A stretch of DNA of 32,171 nt from Anaerolineae bacterium (GCA_016783285.1 JADHWW010000114.1:1-32171), one strand, 5' to 3'. Shown: positions 1 to 9,805, numbered from the stretch's first letter. Notes: generated by a model not told the origin, from the letters alone. Program-made: numbers and translations.

Positions 1-1
1 A

Positions 2-193
2 CAGGCAGAGGCCGGCGAAGCGGCTGAGGAAGAAGCCCCAACGACCGAGGTGGTGGCAAGCGAGGCGACCGAGGAAGAAACAGCGATCTCAGAAGCACAG
101 GCAGAGACCGGCGAAGCGGCTGAGGAAAAAGCCCCAACGACCGAGGCAGATGCAATGGAGGCATACGCTGAAGAATCCACGCCGGACGCAGCA
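2..193 (+). repeat. Two-copy 96-bp tandem coding repeat
   Basis: Copies at 2-97 and 98-193 are in frame (96 bp = 32 codons). The first 48 bp of each copy differ at only about two positions; the second halves have diverged much more while keeping an Ala/Glu-rich composition. More copies may lie left of the window. Confidence 0.75.
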
Positions 194-304
194 GAGAAAA
201 CAGCATCCCGGATAGAAGTTCCTGTTGCTCTGGATGAGGAAGAGAAGGCGCCCAACGAAACCTTCGCTCCTGATGTCGCTTCCAAGGCGGAGGCCGTCAA
301 TTAG
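2..304 (+). CDS. 3' end of an Ala/Glu-rich acidic repeat protein (partial)
   Basis: The reading frame is already open at the left edge and runs 100 codons to a TAG at 302-304, so the real start lies outside the window. The visible protein is almost entirely Ala, Glu, Thr and Pro, strongly acidic, with no hydrophobic core or membrane segment, so it looks disordered. It contains two tandem copies of a 32-residue unit; the best conserved half reads QAE-x-GEAAEE-x-APTTE. I do not recognise a family. It could be the disordered tail of a longer protein. It ends 51 bp before infA on the same strand, so the two may be co-transcribed. The GTG at 50 is an internal Val codon of the same frame, not a credible start. 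Confidence 0.6.
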   Translation, partial: QAEAGEAAEEEAPTTEVVASEATEEETAISEAQAETGEAAEEKAPTTEADAMEAYAEESTPDAAEKTASRIEVPVALDEEEKAPNETFAPDVASKAEAVN

Positions 305-355
305 CGTGCTGAGTGATTCTCAATCATCGCAGCCAAGTGCGAAGAGGCAAACTGG

Positions 356-601
356 ATGGGCAAGAAGAAAGAGGACAAAGTAGAGATAGAGGGCACTGTC
401 ATTGAGGCATTGCCAGGCACTCAGTTCCGCGTACGGCTTGACAACGGCCACGTGGTACTTGCTTACCTTTCCGGCAAGATGCGTAAGTACTACATCCGTA
501 TCCTGCTGGGCGACCGCGTGCGGCTCGAACTCTCTCCCTACGACCTGAATCGCGGCCGCATCATTTACCGCCATAAACGTACATTTCAATCAAGGCAGTA
601 G
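356..601 (+). CDS. infA: Translation initiation factor IF-1
   Basis: This 81-residue protein is a single S1-like OB-fold domain. IF-1 binds the 30S A site during initiation and assists IF-2 and IF-3. The family core is plain: [20 protein letters not shown], then [17 protein letters not shown] and [13 protein letters not shown]. It is slightly longer than the usual ~72 residues because of a charged N-terminus (MGKKKEDK) and a short basic tail. The ATG at 356 has a purine-rich ribosome site (gaagagg, 341-347) eight bases upstream. In many bacteria infA sits in the ribosomal-protein operon; here it follows the acidic repeat protein. Its last 16 bp overlap the 3' end of convergent prmA. Confidence 0.95.
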   Translation: MGKKKEDKVEIEGTVIEALPGTQFRVRLDNGHVVLAYLSGKMRKYYIRILLGDRVRLELSPYDLNRGRIIYRHKRTFQSRQ

Positions 602-1494
602 CCCTGCTTTGTCACCAGGCATACCCAGTCGTCTCTCTGCTGCCGTTCTACCAGAATAAGCCCTTCCTGCTTCAGCGCCGCAACCACCCCTGGTTCCTGA
701 TCGGCAAGAATGCCGGCAGCAACCAGCGCCCCACCAGGTCGTACCCGCATTGCGAGGCCATCCTGTACCATCTCCAGAATAACCCTCGCCAGGATGTTGA
801 CGACCACCAAGTCGTAACTCCCCGACACCTCAGACAGCGACCCATGCACTACCCTTATGGTCTCCTGCACCCCGTTGGCGACCACGTTGTCCCGTGCCGC
901 TTTAGCCGCGACAGGGTCGTTGTCCACCGCCAGCACGCGTCCAGCGCCCAACTTGGCCGCCTCAATCGCCAGGATACCGGAACCAGTGCCCAGGTCAAGC
1001 ACATTCACCCCCGAATATACCAGTTCCTCCAGCGCCACCAAACACATCTGCGTCGTGGGGTGTAGCCCTGTGCCAAAAGCCATTCCAGGATCCAACCGGA
1101 TAACAACGTCTTCAGGTGCAGGCGCGTAATCCCGCCACGAGGGTCGGATGACAACATGCTGGCCCACGTGCAGAACGCTCAACCGCTCCTTCCACACCTC
1201 CGCCCAGTCCGCCTCAGCGACAGGACGGAAGACTGGCGTGGAAACAGGGTAGATTTGATCCAGATGCCAGAGCGATTCCTCGATGCGGCGCTTGTTGGCC
1301 CGCAGTTGGTCATCGGCTGGTAAGTAAGCCCTGACAATCACCGGGCCCGCGTTCCACCCCTCGGGGCCGGCTTCAATGACCACCCCACGATGGGCGTAAC
1401 GCGAGAGAACCTCGGCTACCGCCTCCGCGGCCTCGTTCCCCACCGTTACGCTGACCTCAAGCCACTCCATGCTGGAAATGGATGCTGGTGTCAC
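586..1494 (-). CDS. prmA: Ribosomal protein L11 methyltransferase
   Basis: PrmA trimethylates ribosomal protein L11 using S-adenosylmethionine. The C-terminal half is a class I methyltransferase: motif [18 protein letters not shown], the acidic strand end AVDNDP, and the NILA motif in [10 protein letters not shown]. The family stretch [18 protein letters not shown] precedes it. The N-terminal ~90 residues match the substrate-recognition domain. A GTG at 1494 gives 302 residues and overlaps the dnaJ stop by 4 bp (GTGA), which suggests translational coupling, with GGAG 12 bases upstream. The ATG at 1470, which begins [10 protein letters not shown], is the more family-like start but has no clear ribosome site. 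It is the last gene of the hrcA operon and converges on infA with a 16-bp overlap and no visible terminator. Confidence 0.93.
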   Translation of the reverse strand: MTPASISSMEWLEVSVTVGNEAAEAVAEVLSRYAHRGVVIEAGPEGWNAGPVIVRAYLPADDQLRANKRRIEESLWHLDQIYPVSTPVFRPVAEADWAEVWKERLSVLHVGQHVVIRPSWRDYAPAPEDVVIRLDPGMAFGTGLHPTTQMCLVALEELVYSGVNVLDLGTGSGILAIEAAKLGAGRVLAVDNDPVAAKAARDNVVANGVQETIRVVHGSLSEVSGSYDLVVVNILARVILEMVQDGLAMRVRPGGALVAAGILADQEPGVVAALKQEGLILVERQQRDDWVCLVTKQGYCLD

Positions 1495-2618
1495 AGGCCG
1501 AAAAACTCCCGTACTCCGTCAACAAAACTGTGCTTCCCTTGCAAGACACTCTCCGGCTCCAACGTTTCGCTCAGTTCCTGGAAGAGACGCTTCTGCTGGC
1601 GGGAAAGTTTGGTCGGAACGACAACCTGCACCAGCACCAGTTCGTCGCCCCGGCCGTTTTGTCGCAAGTGGGGTATCCCTTTGTTGCGCAACCGCAGCAC
1701 GGTGCCGCTCTGGGTCCCGGGAGAGATAGAGATTTCATCCTCACCTTCCAAAGTGGGCACTTTCACCTCTGCCCCCAACGCCGCCTGAGCCAGGTTGACC
1801 TGCAACTCAACGATGATGTCGTCATCACGCCGCTGGAAGATGGGATGAGGTTCCACACTCAGGACGACATAGAGATTGCCGAAGGAGCCGTTCCGCTCCC
1901 CCATCTCTCCTTCGCCCGCCAGCCGGATTTGGGTACCGCCATCCACGCCGGGGGGGACGGTGACGGTAAGCCTGCGAGAGACGTAGACCCGCCCCTTGCC
2001 GCCACACCGGGAACAAGGAAGTGAGATCGTCTTCCCCTCGCCCTGACAGACAGGACAGGTGGTGACACTGACGAAGGAGCCAAGGATGGAGCGCTGCACC
2101 CTCCGCACCTGTCCGGTACCCTTGCACTCCGAACAGCGGACCGGCGACGTCCCTGGCTCGGCTCCGCTGCCTCCGCACTCCGGGCACGTGTCATAGCGCA
2201 TGACCTCGATCTCTTTCTCACACCCAAAGGCTGCTTCCTCGAAAGTCAGGCGCAGATCATAGCGCAGATCGGCACCACGCCGCGGCCCTCGGCGGGTAGA
2301 GGTGCGAAATCCAAACCCCCGCCCGAAAACCTCCTCAAAAATCTCGAAGGGGTCACGGAAGCCGAAGTCAAAGCCGAAGCCCGCGCCGCCGGGCCTCGTG
2401 TGGCCAAACCGGTCGTAAGCGACCCGCTTCTCGGGGTCGGAGAGCACCTCATAGGCTTCGTTGATCTCCTTGAAGCGTGCCTCGGTGTCGGGCACATCGC
2501 TGACGTCGGGGTGATACTGACGCGCCAGCCGCCGATAGGATTTCTTGATCTCTTCCTGGGTCGCCGAGCGGCCGACCCCCAGCACCTCGTAATAGTCCCG
2601 CTGGCTACTCATACCCAT
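1491..2618 (-). CDS. dnaJ: Chaperone protein DnaJ (Hsp40)
   Basis: DnaJ is the co-chaperone that delivers unfolded substrates to DnaK and stimulates its ATPase. The layout is full-length type I (375 aa): a J-domain at about residues 5-70 with the invariant HPD in YHPDVSD, a Gly/Phe-rich linker ([11 protein letters not shown]), then four zinc-binding CxxCxGxG repeats ([32 protein letters not shown]), then the C-terminal substrate-binding and dimerisation region. An ATG at 2618 and another two codons later are both possible starts; neither has a strong ribosome site. It lies 52 bp downstream of dnaK in the CIRCE-controlled operon. Confidence 0.96.
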   Translation of the reverse strand: MGMSSQRDYYEVLGVGRSATQEEIKKSYRRLARQYHPDVSDVPDTEARFKEINEAYEVLSDPEKRVAYDRFGHTRPGGAGFGFDFGFRDPFEIFEEVFGRGFGFRTSTRRGPRRGADLRYDLRLTFEEAAFGCEKEIEVMRYDTCPECGGSGAEPGTSPVRCSECKGTGQVRRVQRSILGSFVSVTTCPVCQGEGKTISLPCSRCGGKGRVYVSRRLTVTVPPGVDGGTQIRLAGEGEMGERNGSFGNLYVVLSVEPHPIFQRRDDDIIVELQVNLAQAALGAEVKVPTLEGEDEISISPGTQSGTVLRLRNKGIPHLRQNGRGDELVLVQVVVPTKLSRQQKRLFQELSETLEPESVLQGKHSFVDGVREFFGL

Positions 2619-2670
2619 TCAGCAAAGAGTTCATCCGGTCATCCACCCGTCTACCACCTATGTTTACTCG

Positions 2671-4563
2671 CTACGTTTCGCTGAACTCGCCCTCAATAAC
2701 GTCTTCCTCACCACCCTCAGGTGGTTCGTCACCGGGCGGTGGGGACGCACCTGGGCCAGCCTCTTGGTACATTGCCGCCCCCACTTGCTGTATCACCTGG
2801 CTCAGCTCATCCGCACGCCGGCGAATGGCGCTGACGTCACTACCCTGGAGAGCACTCTTGAGCGCTTCGATCTTGGCTTCCGCATCAGAGCGCAGGTCAG
2901 ATGGCACTTTGTCTCCCTGCTCTCGCAGGAACTTCTCGGCGCTGTAGACAGCATTGTCGGCAATGTTACGCGCCTCGATCTCCTCCTTCTTCTGCTGGTC
3001 CTGTTCACGGTACCGCTCAGCCTCCCGGACCATATGCTCAACCTCTTCGTCAGAAAGGCCGCTGGAGGGGACAACCTGCATCGACTGTTCACGGCCAGTG
3101 GCCTTGTCCTGGGCGGAAACGTTGAGGATGCCGTTGGCGTCGATGTCGAAGGTGACATTGATCTGGGGAATGCCCCGGGGCGCAGGCGGGATGCCATCGA
3201 GGATGAACCTCCCCAGACTCTTGTTGTCGGCTGCCATGGGACGCTCCCCTTGCACCACGTGGATCTCCACCTGCATCTGGCCATCGGTGGCGGTGGAGAA
3301 GATCTGGCCCTTGCGGGTGGGGATGGTGGTGTTACGTCCGATAAGCGAGGTAGCCACGCCGCCCAGGGTCTCAATGCTCAGTGTCAGCGGGGTCACGTCG
3401 AGCAGGAGGACATCCTTGACCTCTCCACCAAGGACGCCAGCCTGGATCGCCGCGCCCAGGCCGACCACCTCGTCGGGGTTGACCCCCTTGTGGGGCTCCT
3501 TGCCGAAGTACTCGATTACCTTCTGCTGGATGGCCGGCATACGGGTCATACCGCCCACCAGGATGACCTCGTCAATGCCGGAGGGCTTCAGTTTGGCATC
3601 AGCAAGCGCCTGCTTGCAAGGTCCAGTGGTGCGCTCGATCAGGTCCTCGGTCAGTTGCTCCAACTTGGCCCGGGTGAGTTTCATCTGCAGGTGTTTTGGA
3701 CCGGAGGCATCGGCGGTGATGAAGGGAAGGTTGATCTCCGTCTCCATTACCGTGCTCAGTTCGACCTTGGCTTTCTCACACGCCTCCTTCAGCCGCTGAA
3801 GAGCCTGTCGGTCCTCCCGTAAGTCAATGCCCCGTTCCTTCCTGAACTCGCCGGCCACCCAGTCAATAACGCGCTGATCCCAGTCATCGCCTCCCAGGAA
3901 GGTGTCGCCACTGGTCGAGCGCACTTCGAAGACACCATCACCAACGTCAAGGACGGATACATCGAAGGTACCACCGCCCAAATCGAAGACGACAATGGTC
4001 TCGTCCTTTCTCTTGTCGAGACCATAGGCCAGCGAAGATGCCGTCGGCTCGTTGATGATGCGCAACACCTCCAGCCCAGCGACCCGGCCAGCGTCCTTGG
4101 TCGCCTGACGCTGGCTGTCGTTGAAGTAGGCTGGGACAGTGATGACCGCCTGGGTAATCTCCTCCCCCAGATAAGCCTCAGCGTCTGCCTTGATCTTCTG
4201 CAAGATCATAGCCGAGATTTCCGGCGGGCTGTACTCCTTGTCCCCCATCCAGACCCGTATGTCACCATTAGGAGCCTCCGTGACCTTGTAGGGTACTAAC
4301 TGCAGCGCCCGCCGCACCTCTGGGTCATTGAACTTACGGCCCATAAAGCGTTTGATAGAGAAAATGGTATTCTCGGGGTTGACGACAGCCTGCCGCTTGG
4401 CAACCTGCCCGGCCATGCGCTCCCCCGTCTTGGGGTTGATGGCCATAACTGAGGGAAACAACCGACCCCCTTCAGCGCTGGGGATGACAGTAGACTCGCC
4501 ACCCAACATCACTGCACAAACCGAGTTAGTCGTGCCTAGATCAATACCGATAATCTTGCCCAT
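2671..4563 (-). CDS. dnaK: Molecular chaperone DnaK (Hsp70)
   Basis: Cytoplasmic Hsp70, an ATP-driven foldase working with DnaJ and GrpE. At 630 residues it is normal family length. The nucleotide-binding domain shows the phosphate-1 motif [14 protein letters not shown], the phosphate-2 motif [15 protein letters not shown] and the adenosine motif [17 protein letters not shown]. The substrate-binding domain begins near [19 protein letters not shown], and the C-terminus has the acidic tail ending [12 protein letters not shown]. The ATG at 4563 has AAGGAG nine bases upstream. That ribosome site overlaps the end of grpE, only 6 bp away, so the two should be translated together. Confidence 0.97.
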   Translation of the reverse strand: MGKIIGIDLGTTNSVCAVMLGGESTVIPSAEGGRLFPSVMAINPKTGERMAGQVAKRQAVVNPENTIFSIKRFMGRKFNDPEVRRALQLVPYKVTEAPNGDIRVWMGDKEYSPPEISAMILQKIKADAEAYLGEEITQAVITVPAYFNDSQRQATKDAGRVAGLEVLRIINEPTASSLAYGLDKRKDETIVVFDLGGGTFDVSVLDVGDGVFEVRSTSGDTFLGGDDWDQRVIDWVAGEFRKERGIDLREDRQALQRLKEACEKAKVELSTVMETEINLPFITADASGPKHLQMKLTRAKLEQLTEDLIERTTGPCKQALADAKLKPSGIDEVILVGGMTRMPAIQQKVIEYFGKEPHKGVNPDEVVGLGAAIQAGVLGGEVKDVLLLDVTPLTLSIETLGGVATSLIGRNTTIPTRKGQIFSTATDGQMQVEIHVVQGERPMAADNKSLGRFILDGIPPAPRGIPQINVTFDIDANGILNVSAQDKATGREQSMQVVPSSGLSDEEVEHMVREAERYREQDQQKKEEIEARNIADNAVYSAEKFLREQGDKVPSDLRSDAEAKIEALKSALQGSDVSAIRRRADELSQVIQQVGAAMYQEAGPGASPPPGDEPPEGGEEDVIEGEFSET

Positions 4564-4569
4564 TGTACA

Positions 4570-5163
4570 CTACTCCTTATTCTCAATTGTGTCGCCATCT
4601 CCCTCAGGCTGAGGGGTTGGGGCTTTGGCTACCCGCACCAACGCAGGCCGCAGCACCCGCTCGCCAAGCATGTACCCCCGTTGCACCTCACCGATGATCT
4701 GACCATCCTCGTGACCCAAAACTTCCTCGTGCGTCACAGCCTGATGGTAGCGGGGGTCAAACGCCTGCCCCTCGGTCTCAATGGACTTGATGCCCTCGGA
4801 TTCGAGAATAGCATCCAGTTTGTGCTTGATCAAAAAAACACCCTCACACCAGGTCAGTCGACTCAAATCAACAGGCAGGGTTGCGATAGCCCGATCGAAG
4901 TCGTCTACGATGGAGAGCAGGTTGCGCAACAAAGCCGCGTTAGTGAGCGTCGCCACCTGTGCCCGCTCCGCCTCCTGCCGCTTCTTGTAATTGGAGAACT
5001 CCGCCTGCGCCCGCTGCCAGCCGTCAAGGTACTCGGCGGCCTGAGCCTTGGCCTTCTCCAACTCCTCACTTAGTTTCTCCAGTTCTTCCTCTGCCCCTTC
5101 CGGCTCACCCCCAACTTCAGCCGCTTCCTCCATCTCAATCCCGGCTTGCTTCTCTTGTGCCAC
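4570..5163 (-). CDS. grpE: Nucleotide exchange factor GrpE
   Basis: GrpE dimerises and releases ADP from DnaK. The protein has an acidic, Glu-rich N-terminus, a long coiled-coil helix (about residues 25-80, ELEKLSEELEKAKAQAAEYL onward), and the C-terminal beta domain with the family stretch EGIKSIETEGQAFDPRYHQA and a closing RGYMLGERVLRPALVRVAK. I chose the GTG at 5163 (197 aa), because AAGGAGG lies exactly seven bases before it. The longer frame from ATG 5196 has no ribosome site and would run into a non-coding heptamer repeat. It lies between hrcA and dnaK in the heat-shock operon. Confidence 0.93.
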   Translation of the reverse strand: MAQEKQAGIEMEEAAEVGGEPEGAEEELEKLSEELEKAKAQAAEYLDGWQRAQAEFSNYKKRQEAERAQVATLTNAALLRNLLSIVDDFDRAIATLPVDLSRLTWCEGVFLIKHKLDAILESEGIKSIETEGQAFDPRYHQAVTHEEVLGHEDGQIIGEVQRGYMLGERVLRPALVRVAKAPTPQPEGDGDTIENKE

Positions 5164-5189
5164 CCCGAAACCTCCTTGCTGCCAGATTG

Positions 5190-5224
5190 TCGTCATTTGT
5201 CATTTGTCATTCGTCGTTCGTCAT
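5190..5224 (-). repeat. Heptamer tandem repeat (ATGACRA type) between hrcA and grpE
   Basis: Five consecutive 7-bp units; on the minus strand they read ATGACGA, ACGACGA, ATGACAA, ATGACAA, ATGACGA. The run fills the space between the hrcA stop and the grpE ribosome site. The same unit recurs around the ftsQ start (9783-9805). Confidence 0.85.
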
Positions 5225-5235
5225 TAGATTACCGC

Positions 5236-6279
5236 TCACTCCGCGCACATATCATACACCATGTCAGATAATAGCCCAGCGACGAAACGCACGACCGAGA
5301 TAGCACGGCCGTAAAACATACGAGTAGGACCTAGGACACTCAGCGCCCCAGTGGCGAAGCCGGTGACGCCGTAGGGGGCCAGTACCAGGCTGCAGGCCCG
5401 GAGTTCGTCCCAACGCCCCTCGCCACCGATGAGCACTCGCACGCCATCTACCTCTGGGCCAAGGACGTCGGCCAGCACCGCCTCAAGGAAACTGTGCTCC
5501 TCCATAACCCGCACCAGCCCCTGAAACTTATCTCCCTCAGCGAACTCGGGTTGCCGTAACACCTCGCTCAGCCCATCACGATAGACAGTCCCAGCGGCGT
5601 GTGCATCGGTAAGGCGCATGATATCCTCCACGAGTCTGGCTATGTCGGATTCGAAAAGGAACAGGTCATTCAGGCGGGCCTGGATCTCGGCGGCAGCGAG
5701 CCCGTTACAAACCTGATTGATCCGGTCGCTGGCTTCATTGAGGGCCTCCTGATCGAGAGGTTCAGCCAGGGTCAACATCCGTTGCTTGACTGTACCTCCA
5801 CGCAGGACAAGGACGAGCAACACCAGCCTTCCCTGGGTAGAGATAAGTCGCAGGTGCTTGTAACGTGCTTCCGCAGCCTGAGGCGCGGTCACCAGAGCGG
5901 CCCCACGGGCAGTGCGGGCCAAGACGGAAGCCGCCAGCGGCATCCACTGTTCAACGTCCTGACGCGCTTGGTGAAACTGATGAGCGATAGTGCGACGCTC
6001 GTGCAAGGGCAGTTCCACCTCTCCCAGCAGTCGCTCAACGAAGTATCGGTAACCTTGGTACGTGGGAACGCGCCCAGCAGAGGTGTGAGGATGGGTGAGA
6101 TAGCCCAACTCCTCTATCTGTGCCAGTTCGTTGCGCACTGTGGCCGTGCTCACTGGAAGGTCATAACGCGCGACCAGCACGCGGGAACTAACCGGGTAGG
6201 CACTATTCACGTACTCCCGCACAACCAGGCCCAAGATAGTCTGTTGGCGAGGCGTCAATTGACTCATTTTCTCATCCAC
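5236..6279 (-). CDS. hrcA: Heat-inducible transcription repressor HrcA
   Basis: HrcA binds the CIRCE operator and represses the heat-shock operon until GroE-dependent folding becomes limiting. The 347-residue protein has an N-terminal winged helix (LTPRQQTILGLVVREYVNSA, then STATVRNELAQIEELGYLTHPHTSAGRVPT), followed by the GAF-like ligand or dimerisation domain. Two ATGs are possible, at 6279 and 6267 (MSQLTPRQQ); the second gives the more usual N-terminus. The start lies just 7 bp downstream of a perfect CIRCE element, so the repressor controls its own operon (hrcA-grpE-dnaK-dnaJ-prmA). No groES/groEL is present in the window. Confidence 0.96.
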   Translation of the reverse strand: MDEKMSQLTPRQQTILGLVVREYVNSAYPVSSRVLVARYDLPVSTATVRNELAQIEELGYLTHPHTSAGRVPTYQGYRYFVERLLGEVELPLHERRTIAHQFHQARQDVEQWMPLAASVLARTARGAALVTAPQAAEARYKHLRLISTQGRLVLLVLVLRGGTVKQRMLTLAEPLDQEALNEASDRINQVCNGLAAAEIQARLNDLFLFESDIARLVEDIMRLTDAHAAGTVYRDGLSEVLRQPEFAEGDKFQGLVRVMEEHSFLEAVLADVLGPEVDGVRVLIGGEGRWDELRACSLVLAPYGVTGFATGALSVLGPTRMFYGRAISVVRFVAGLLSDMVYDMCAE

Positions 6280-6286
6280 ACACGCT

Positions 6287-6313
6287 TTAGCACTCTCACT
6301 GATAGAGTGCTAA
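6287..6313 (-). promoter_or_regulatory. CIRCE operator (HrcA binding site)
   Basis: A perfect inverted repeat TTAGCACTC-N9-GAGTGCTAA, matching the CIRCE consensus at all 18 arm positions. It sits between the predicted transcription start (about 6320) and the hrcA start codon, where bound HrcA would block transcription. Confidence 0.98.
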
Positions 6314-6326
6314 GACATAGTTTCCA

Positions 6327-6355
6327 ATCATACCACAGGGCAGGGAGTCTGTCAA
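6327..6355 (-). promoter_or_regulatory. Sigma-70/sigma-A promoter of the hrcA operon
   Basis: On the minus strand a consensus -35 TTGACA (6350-6355) and a -10 TATGAT (6327-6332, one mismatch to TATAAT) are separated by exactly 17 bp. The implied start site, about seven bases downstream, falls just before the CIRCE element. Confidence 0.92.
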
Positions 6356-6580
6356 ACGGGGACGGCAGCGCCAGCCGAGCGTGCGCCAGGACAGGATAAC
6401 CCTCGCTGCGAAGCGGTGGACGATCATAAACCGGCTCGTCTCCGCCGAGGACGATCAGAGCAAAACCCGCACAGGCAGACAGCCAGCGCCGCTGCAAGGG
6501 CGCACCGCGATGCCCACCACATACGCGCCACTACAGGCGGGAAATGGGTGTCACCAAGTTACAAAGCAATCTGATGAGCA
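6356..6580. other. Intergenic region between ftsZ stop and hrcA promoter
   Basis: About 225 bp downstream of ftsZ. I see no tRNA, no convincing terminator hairpin with a T tract, and no recognisable gene. An open minus-strand frame (6264-6497) runs straight through the promoter and CIRCE and is not credible as a gene. Confidence 0.5.
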
Positions 6581-7645
6581 CTAACCACGGCGGCGCAGGA
6601 AGGCCGGGATCTCCAGGTCGTCCTTGTCGAAAGCAGGCAGTGGGAATTCCACCGAATCACTGAACACTGCACGCGCTGTGCGCGGACGCGGTTCTGTCTC
6701 ATCAAAGCCGGTCGCGATGACAATGATCCGAATCTCGTCGCCCATGCTCTCGTCAATGACAGCCCCAAAGATGAGGTTCACATTGGGATGCGCGGTCTGC
6801 TTGATGATCGAAGCCGCCTCATTGACCTCAAACAGACTCAGATCCGGCCCACCGGCTATATTGAAGAGAATGCCGCGAGCGCCATCAATCGTTATGTCCA
6901 GAAGCCGGCTGGAGACAGCCTGCTGCGCTGCCTCGACGGCCCGATTCTCACCGCTGGCGTGTCCAACGGCCATCAGCGCCGCGCCACCCTCGGACATGAT
7001 CGTCCGCACGTCGGCGAAGTCCAGGTTGATCAGACCAGGCACAGTGATCAATTCTGAGATGCCCTGGACGCCCTGGTGCAATACGTCATCGGCTAAGGAG
7101 AACGCAGCCTGCAGACTGACCCGCTTGTCCGTGATCTCCAATAGCCGGTCGTTGGGGATCACGATCAGCGTGTCCACCTCCTCCTTGAGTTGCTCGATCC
7201 CTGCCCGTGCCGTCTCCGCCCGCACCGCGCCCTCCCAGTTGAAAGGACGGGTGACGACGCCGATAGTCAGCGCGTCCATCTCCTTAGCAAAGTGGGCAAT
7301 CACCGGCGCGGATCCGGTACCAGTACCGCCACCCATGCCAGCGGTGATAAACACCATGTCGGAGCCCTGCAGAACTTCATACAACTCGTCGGCCGACTCC
7401 TCCGCCGCCTTGTGGCCCATTTCCGGGTCACCGCCCACACCCAACCCGCGCGTCAGTTTATCACCGATGCGCACTCGCTTCGGCGCGTTGGAGAGCATAA
7501 GCGCCTGGGCATCGGTGTTGACCGCGATGAAATCAACACCGCCTAACCCTTCGGCAATCATGCGGTTGACGGCATTGCTGCCGCCCCCTCCCACGCCGAC
7601 GACCCGGATTTGTGCGAAACTCTCCATTTGGGATGATTCGTACAT
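6581..7645 (-). CDS. ftsZ: Cell division protein FtsZ
   Basis: FtsZ is the tubulin-like GTPase that forms the Z ring. Visible features are the nucleotide-binding start [17 protein letters not shown], the tubulin signature [20 protein letters not shown], and the T7 region [19 protein letters not shown] short disordered linker ends in the conserved C-terminal peptide [13 protein letters not shown], which in other bacteria binds FtsA and other partners. I chose the ATG at 7645 (354 aa), because AGGAGG lies six bases upstream; the longer frame from 7684 includes that ribosome site. It is the last gene of the dcw cluster, 55 bp after ftsA, with no obvious promoter of its own. Confidence 0.97.
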   Translation of the reverse strand: MYESSQMESFAQIRVVGVGGGGSNAVNRMIAEGLGGVDFIAVNTDAQALMLSNAPKRVRIGDKLTRGLGVGGDPEMGHKAAEESADELYEVLQGSDMVFITAGMGGGTGTGSAPVIAHFAKEMDALTIGVVTRPFNWEGAVRAETARAGIEQLKEEVDTLIVIPNDRLLEITDKRVSLQAAFSLADDVLHQGVQGISELITVPGLINLDFADVRTIMSEGGAALMAVGHASGENRAVEAAQQAVSSRLLDITIDGARGILFNIAGGPDLSLFEVNEAASIIKQTAHPNVNLIFGAVIDESMGDEIRIIVIATGFDETEPRPRTARAVFSDSVEFPLPAFDKDDLEIPAFLRRRG

Positions 7646-7700
7646 TTTGCTCCTCCTGTTCATGATGTGTGAAACGTAATGCACAATGTATGGTGCGTGA

Positions 7701-8921
7701 TCAGCCGGGCAAGAAGACCCGGAGCCAGTCGAGAAAACGCCTCCCCAGGCCTGGGCCAGGATTACGCAACTGGGGTCGTGTGCCTGCCGCCACTCCCCAC
7801 TCCATCAGCCCCGCACCCACCGCGTGGGCTGGGTTGGAAATCGTATCCACGAGGCCACGGAGCTCCCGAGGCAGTCCCACTCGCACCGGCAGCCCAAGAA
7901 CATCCCGCCCCAATTCCTGGAGGCCAGACAGTTGCGCCGTGCCGCCGCACAGCACAACTCCGGCTGGCAGTAGTCCGTCGTATCCCGAGCGCTTAATCTC
8001 CTGCTGTATCATCGAAAGAATCTCTTGCGCCCGCGCTTCGATGATCTCCGCCAGTTTCCAACGCGGTACTACCTGTGGCGTCTCTCCATCGAAGGGAGAA
8101 ACGGAGAAGCGCCCCTCGGGCGGCACCTGGGCCGCGCGGGCATGACCACACTGCACTTTCACCCGCTCAGCGATGCCCGGCGACAGCCGTAGACCAACGG
8201 CAATATCCCCGGTGATATACTCGCCGCCCACCCCCAGTGTGACTGTGTGCCATACTGTGCCGTCAATGAAAATCGCAATATCGGTGATTCCTGCGCCGAT
8301 GTCGGCCAGCACAACCCCCATCTCGCGCTCGGTGTCTGTCAGCACAGCATCGCCAGCGGCTATACTCGCCAACACCAGTTCGTCCACCTCTACGCCGGCC
8401 CCCTCCACACACTTCACCAGATTCTGGATCGAGGTACTGGAACCAGTGACAATATGGGCCTCCACCTCCAATCGAAAACCGTACATCCCCACCGGGTCAC
8501 GCACACCACTTTGCCCATCCACAACGTAACCACGGGGAATTACGTGCACGACCTCCTTATTGTGAGGTACAGCAATGGCACGCGCAGCATCCAACGTCCG
8601 GTTCACGTCTTCCACCGTGATGCCGTGCTCGCGGCGGGAGATGCCCACTACCCCACGACTATTGAGGGAAGAGACGTGTGTACCACTGAGGCTTACGTAG
8701 GCCCGCTCAATCTTGTATCCTGACGTACGCTCGGCCTTCTCAACCGAGGCTGCAATGGCCGTGGTGACATCCACCACGTTGACCACTACCCCTTTGCGGA
8801 CACCCCGGGAGGGCACCAGGCCCACGCCGATCACACAGAGGCTGCCCTCATCGTCCACTTCACCCACCAGGGTGCATATTTTACTGCTGCCCACATCAAT
8901 GCTCACGATTGTACGTTCCAC
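7701..8921 (-). CDS. ftsA: Cell division protein FtsA
   Basis: FtsA is an actin-like ATPase that tethers FtsZ to the membrane. The 406-residue protein shows phosphate-1 [18 protein letters not shown], phosphate-2 [19 protein letters not shown] and the adenosine motif [17 protein letters not shown]. Between them lies the extra FtsA-specific 1C subdomain (about residues 80-165). The C-terminus [13 protein letters not shown] is a short amphipathic helix rich in Arg, Trp, Leu and Phe, the expected membrane-targeting sequence. It lies 34 bp after ftsQ and 55 bp before ftsZ, the usual dcw order. Confidence 0.96.
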   Translation of the reverse strand: MERTIVSIDVGSSKICTLVGEVDDEGSLCVIGVGLVPSRGVRKGVVVNVVDVTTAIAASVEKAERTSGYKIERAYVSLSGTHVSSLNSRGVVGISRREHGITVEDVNRTLDAARAIAVPHNKEVVHVIPRGYVVDGQSGVRDPVGMYGFRLEVEAHIVTGSSTSIQNLVKCVEGAGVEVDELVLASIAAGDAVLTDTEREMGVVLADIGAGITDIAIFIDGTVWHTVTLGVGGEYITGDIAVGLRLSPGIAERVKVQCGHARAAQVPPEGRFSVSPFDGETPQVVPRWKLAEIIEARAQEILSMIQQEIKRSGYDGLLPAGVVLCGGTAQLSGLQELGRDVLGLPVRVGLPRELRGLVDTISNPAHAVGAGLMEWGVAAGTRPQLRNPGPGLGRRFLDWLRVFLPG

Positions 8922-8955
8922 GGCTCGCCTCTTCCTGCTCCGATAAGCCTTGTGA

Positions 8956-9789
8956 TCAATCGTTAGTCAACGAGTAATAAGGCGCGTCAAAGAAGCGCAC
9001 GTCCACGAATCGGGGCGTCAAACCTCGCGCTTCCAGGTCAGCCACCAGGCACTCCAGCACCTGCAGCCGCTCCGCCATCCCAGACCCCTGTCCCACAATC
9101 ACAGACCAACCCCGTTCATCGGTAAACACCAGTCCCAGGTCCGGTACGTAGTGGAGCGACGACGACACATCCACTCCAGCCGTCCACAACTCGGTCAACG
9201 CGACACGCACGCGCTCGTCCAGCCGACCATCCTTGTCCCGTGGCAGCGGCCCTCGTACCTGCCAACCCTCTGACAACATCTCTTGGGCAGGGAAAATAAC
9301 ACCATCAGAGTCAATCCACCACAACTGTCCGTTCTCGTCCCACATCATCATCGGCTGTCGCTCTGCGATGGTGATAGTGCACTCCACCGGTAGCCCGGCG
9401 CTTGACACCGGCAGTTGTGGACGACAGACAACCCGCGCGCTCTCGAGAGTCGGCAGTGCGGCTAGAATGAAGGTCTCAATCTCGGCGGGACGCACCCACA
9501 GAATATGCAGCCCCAACAGACCGCTGGCCTGAAAGACCTCGTCGGGCGATACCCGATCCGCACCCACCACGTCAGCATGATAGATGTAGAAGCAATCATC
9601 GAGCGCCAGCCACAATGCCCCAGCCGTTATCGTCACCACCAGCGACAGTAACAGCACGCCGCGCAGCCGGAGCAGCAAAGGACGCGACAACGCTGGCACC
9701 CGCGCCACCCGCGCCTGGCCCAGAACCACCGTGCCTGCCCTTTCAAACCGCTGTTTCTTTTTCCGCCGCCGCCCTTGGGATTTTGTCAT
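8956..9789 (-). CDS. ftsQ: Cell division protein FtsQ/DivIB
   Basis: Bitopic divisome protein that links FtsL and FtsB with the Z ring and the septal synthase. The 277 residues comprise a basic cytoplasmic N-terminus (GRRRKKKQRFERAG), one membrane segment at about residues 44-63 (GVLLLSLVVTITAGALWLAL), a POTRA domain from about 66 to 135 (YHADVVGADRVSPDEVFQAS), and the FtsQ beta domain (ITIAERQPMMMWDENGQLWW). The ATG at 9789 lies 12 bp after the ddl stop. Its start codon is embedded in an ATGACAA repeat run and has no visible Shine-Dalgarno sequence, so translation probably depends on the upstream gene. Confidence 0.9.
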   Translation of the reverse strand: MTKSQGRRRKKKQRFERAGTVVLGQARVARVPALSRPLLLRLRGVLLLSLVVTITAGALWLALDDCFYIYHADVVGADRVSPDEVFQASGLLGLHILWVRPAEIETFILAALPTLESARVVCRPQLPVSSAGLPVECTITIAERQPMMMWDENGQLWWIDSDGVIFPAQEMLSEGWQVRGPLPRDKDGRLDERVRVALTELWTAGVDVSSSLHYVPDLGLVFTDERGWSVIVGQGSGMAERLQVLECLVADLEARGLTPRFVDVRFFDAPYYSLTND

Positions 9790-9805
9790 CTTGTCATTCC
9801 GTCAT
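9783..9805 (-). repeat. ATGACRA-type repeat spanning the ddl stop and ftsQ start
   Basis: Three near-identical 7-bp units (TTGTCAT, TTGTCAT, CCGTCAT on the plus strand) at 8-bp spacing. On the minus strand one unit provides the ftsQ ATG and another contains the ddl TGA. It belongs to the same family as 5190-5224. Confidence 0.6.

Noticed and set aside
5164..5196. N-terminal extension of GrpE from the ATG at 5196
   Set aside because: It contains the AAGGAGG ribosome site of the GTG at 5163 and begins in a heptamer repeat.
6264..6497. 77-codon minus-strand frame between ftsZ and hrcA
   Set aside because: It runs through the consensus promoter and the CIRCE operator and into hrcA, so it cannot be a separate gene.
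7665..7700. Possible third heptamer family (TGCACAA/TGCGTGA) between ftsA and ftsZ, with similar bits at 17930-17950 and 18262-18285
   Set aside because: The units are too few and too irregular to separate from chance.
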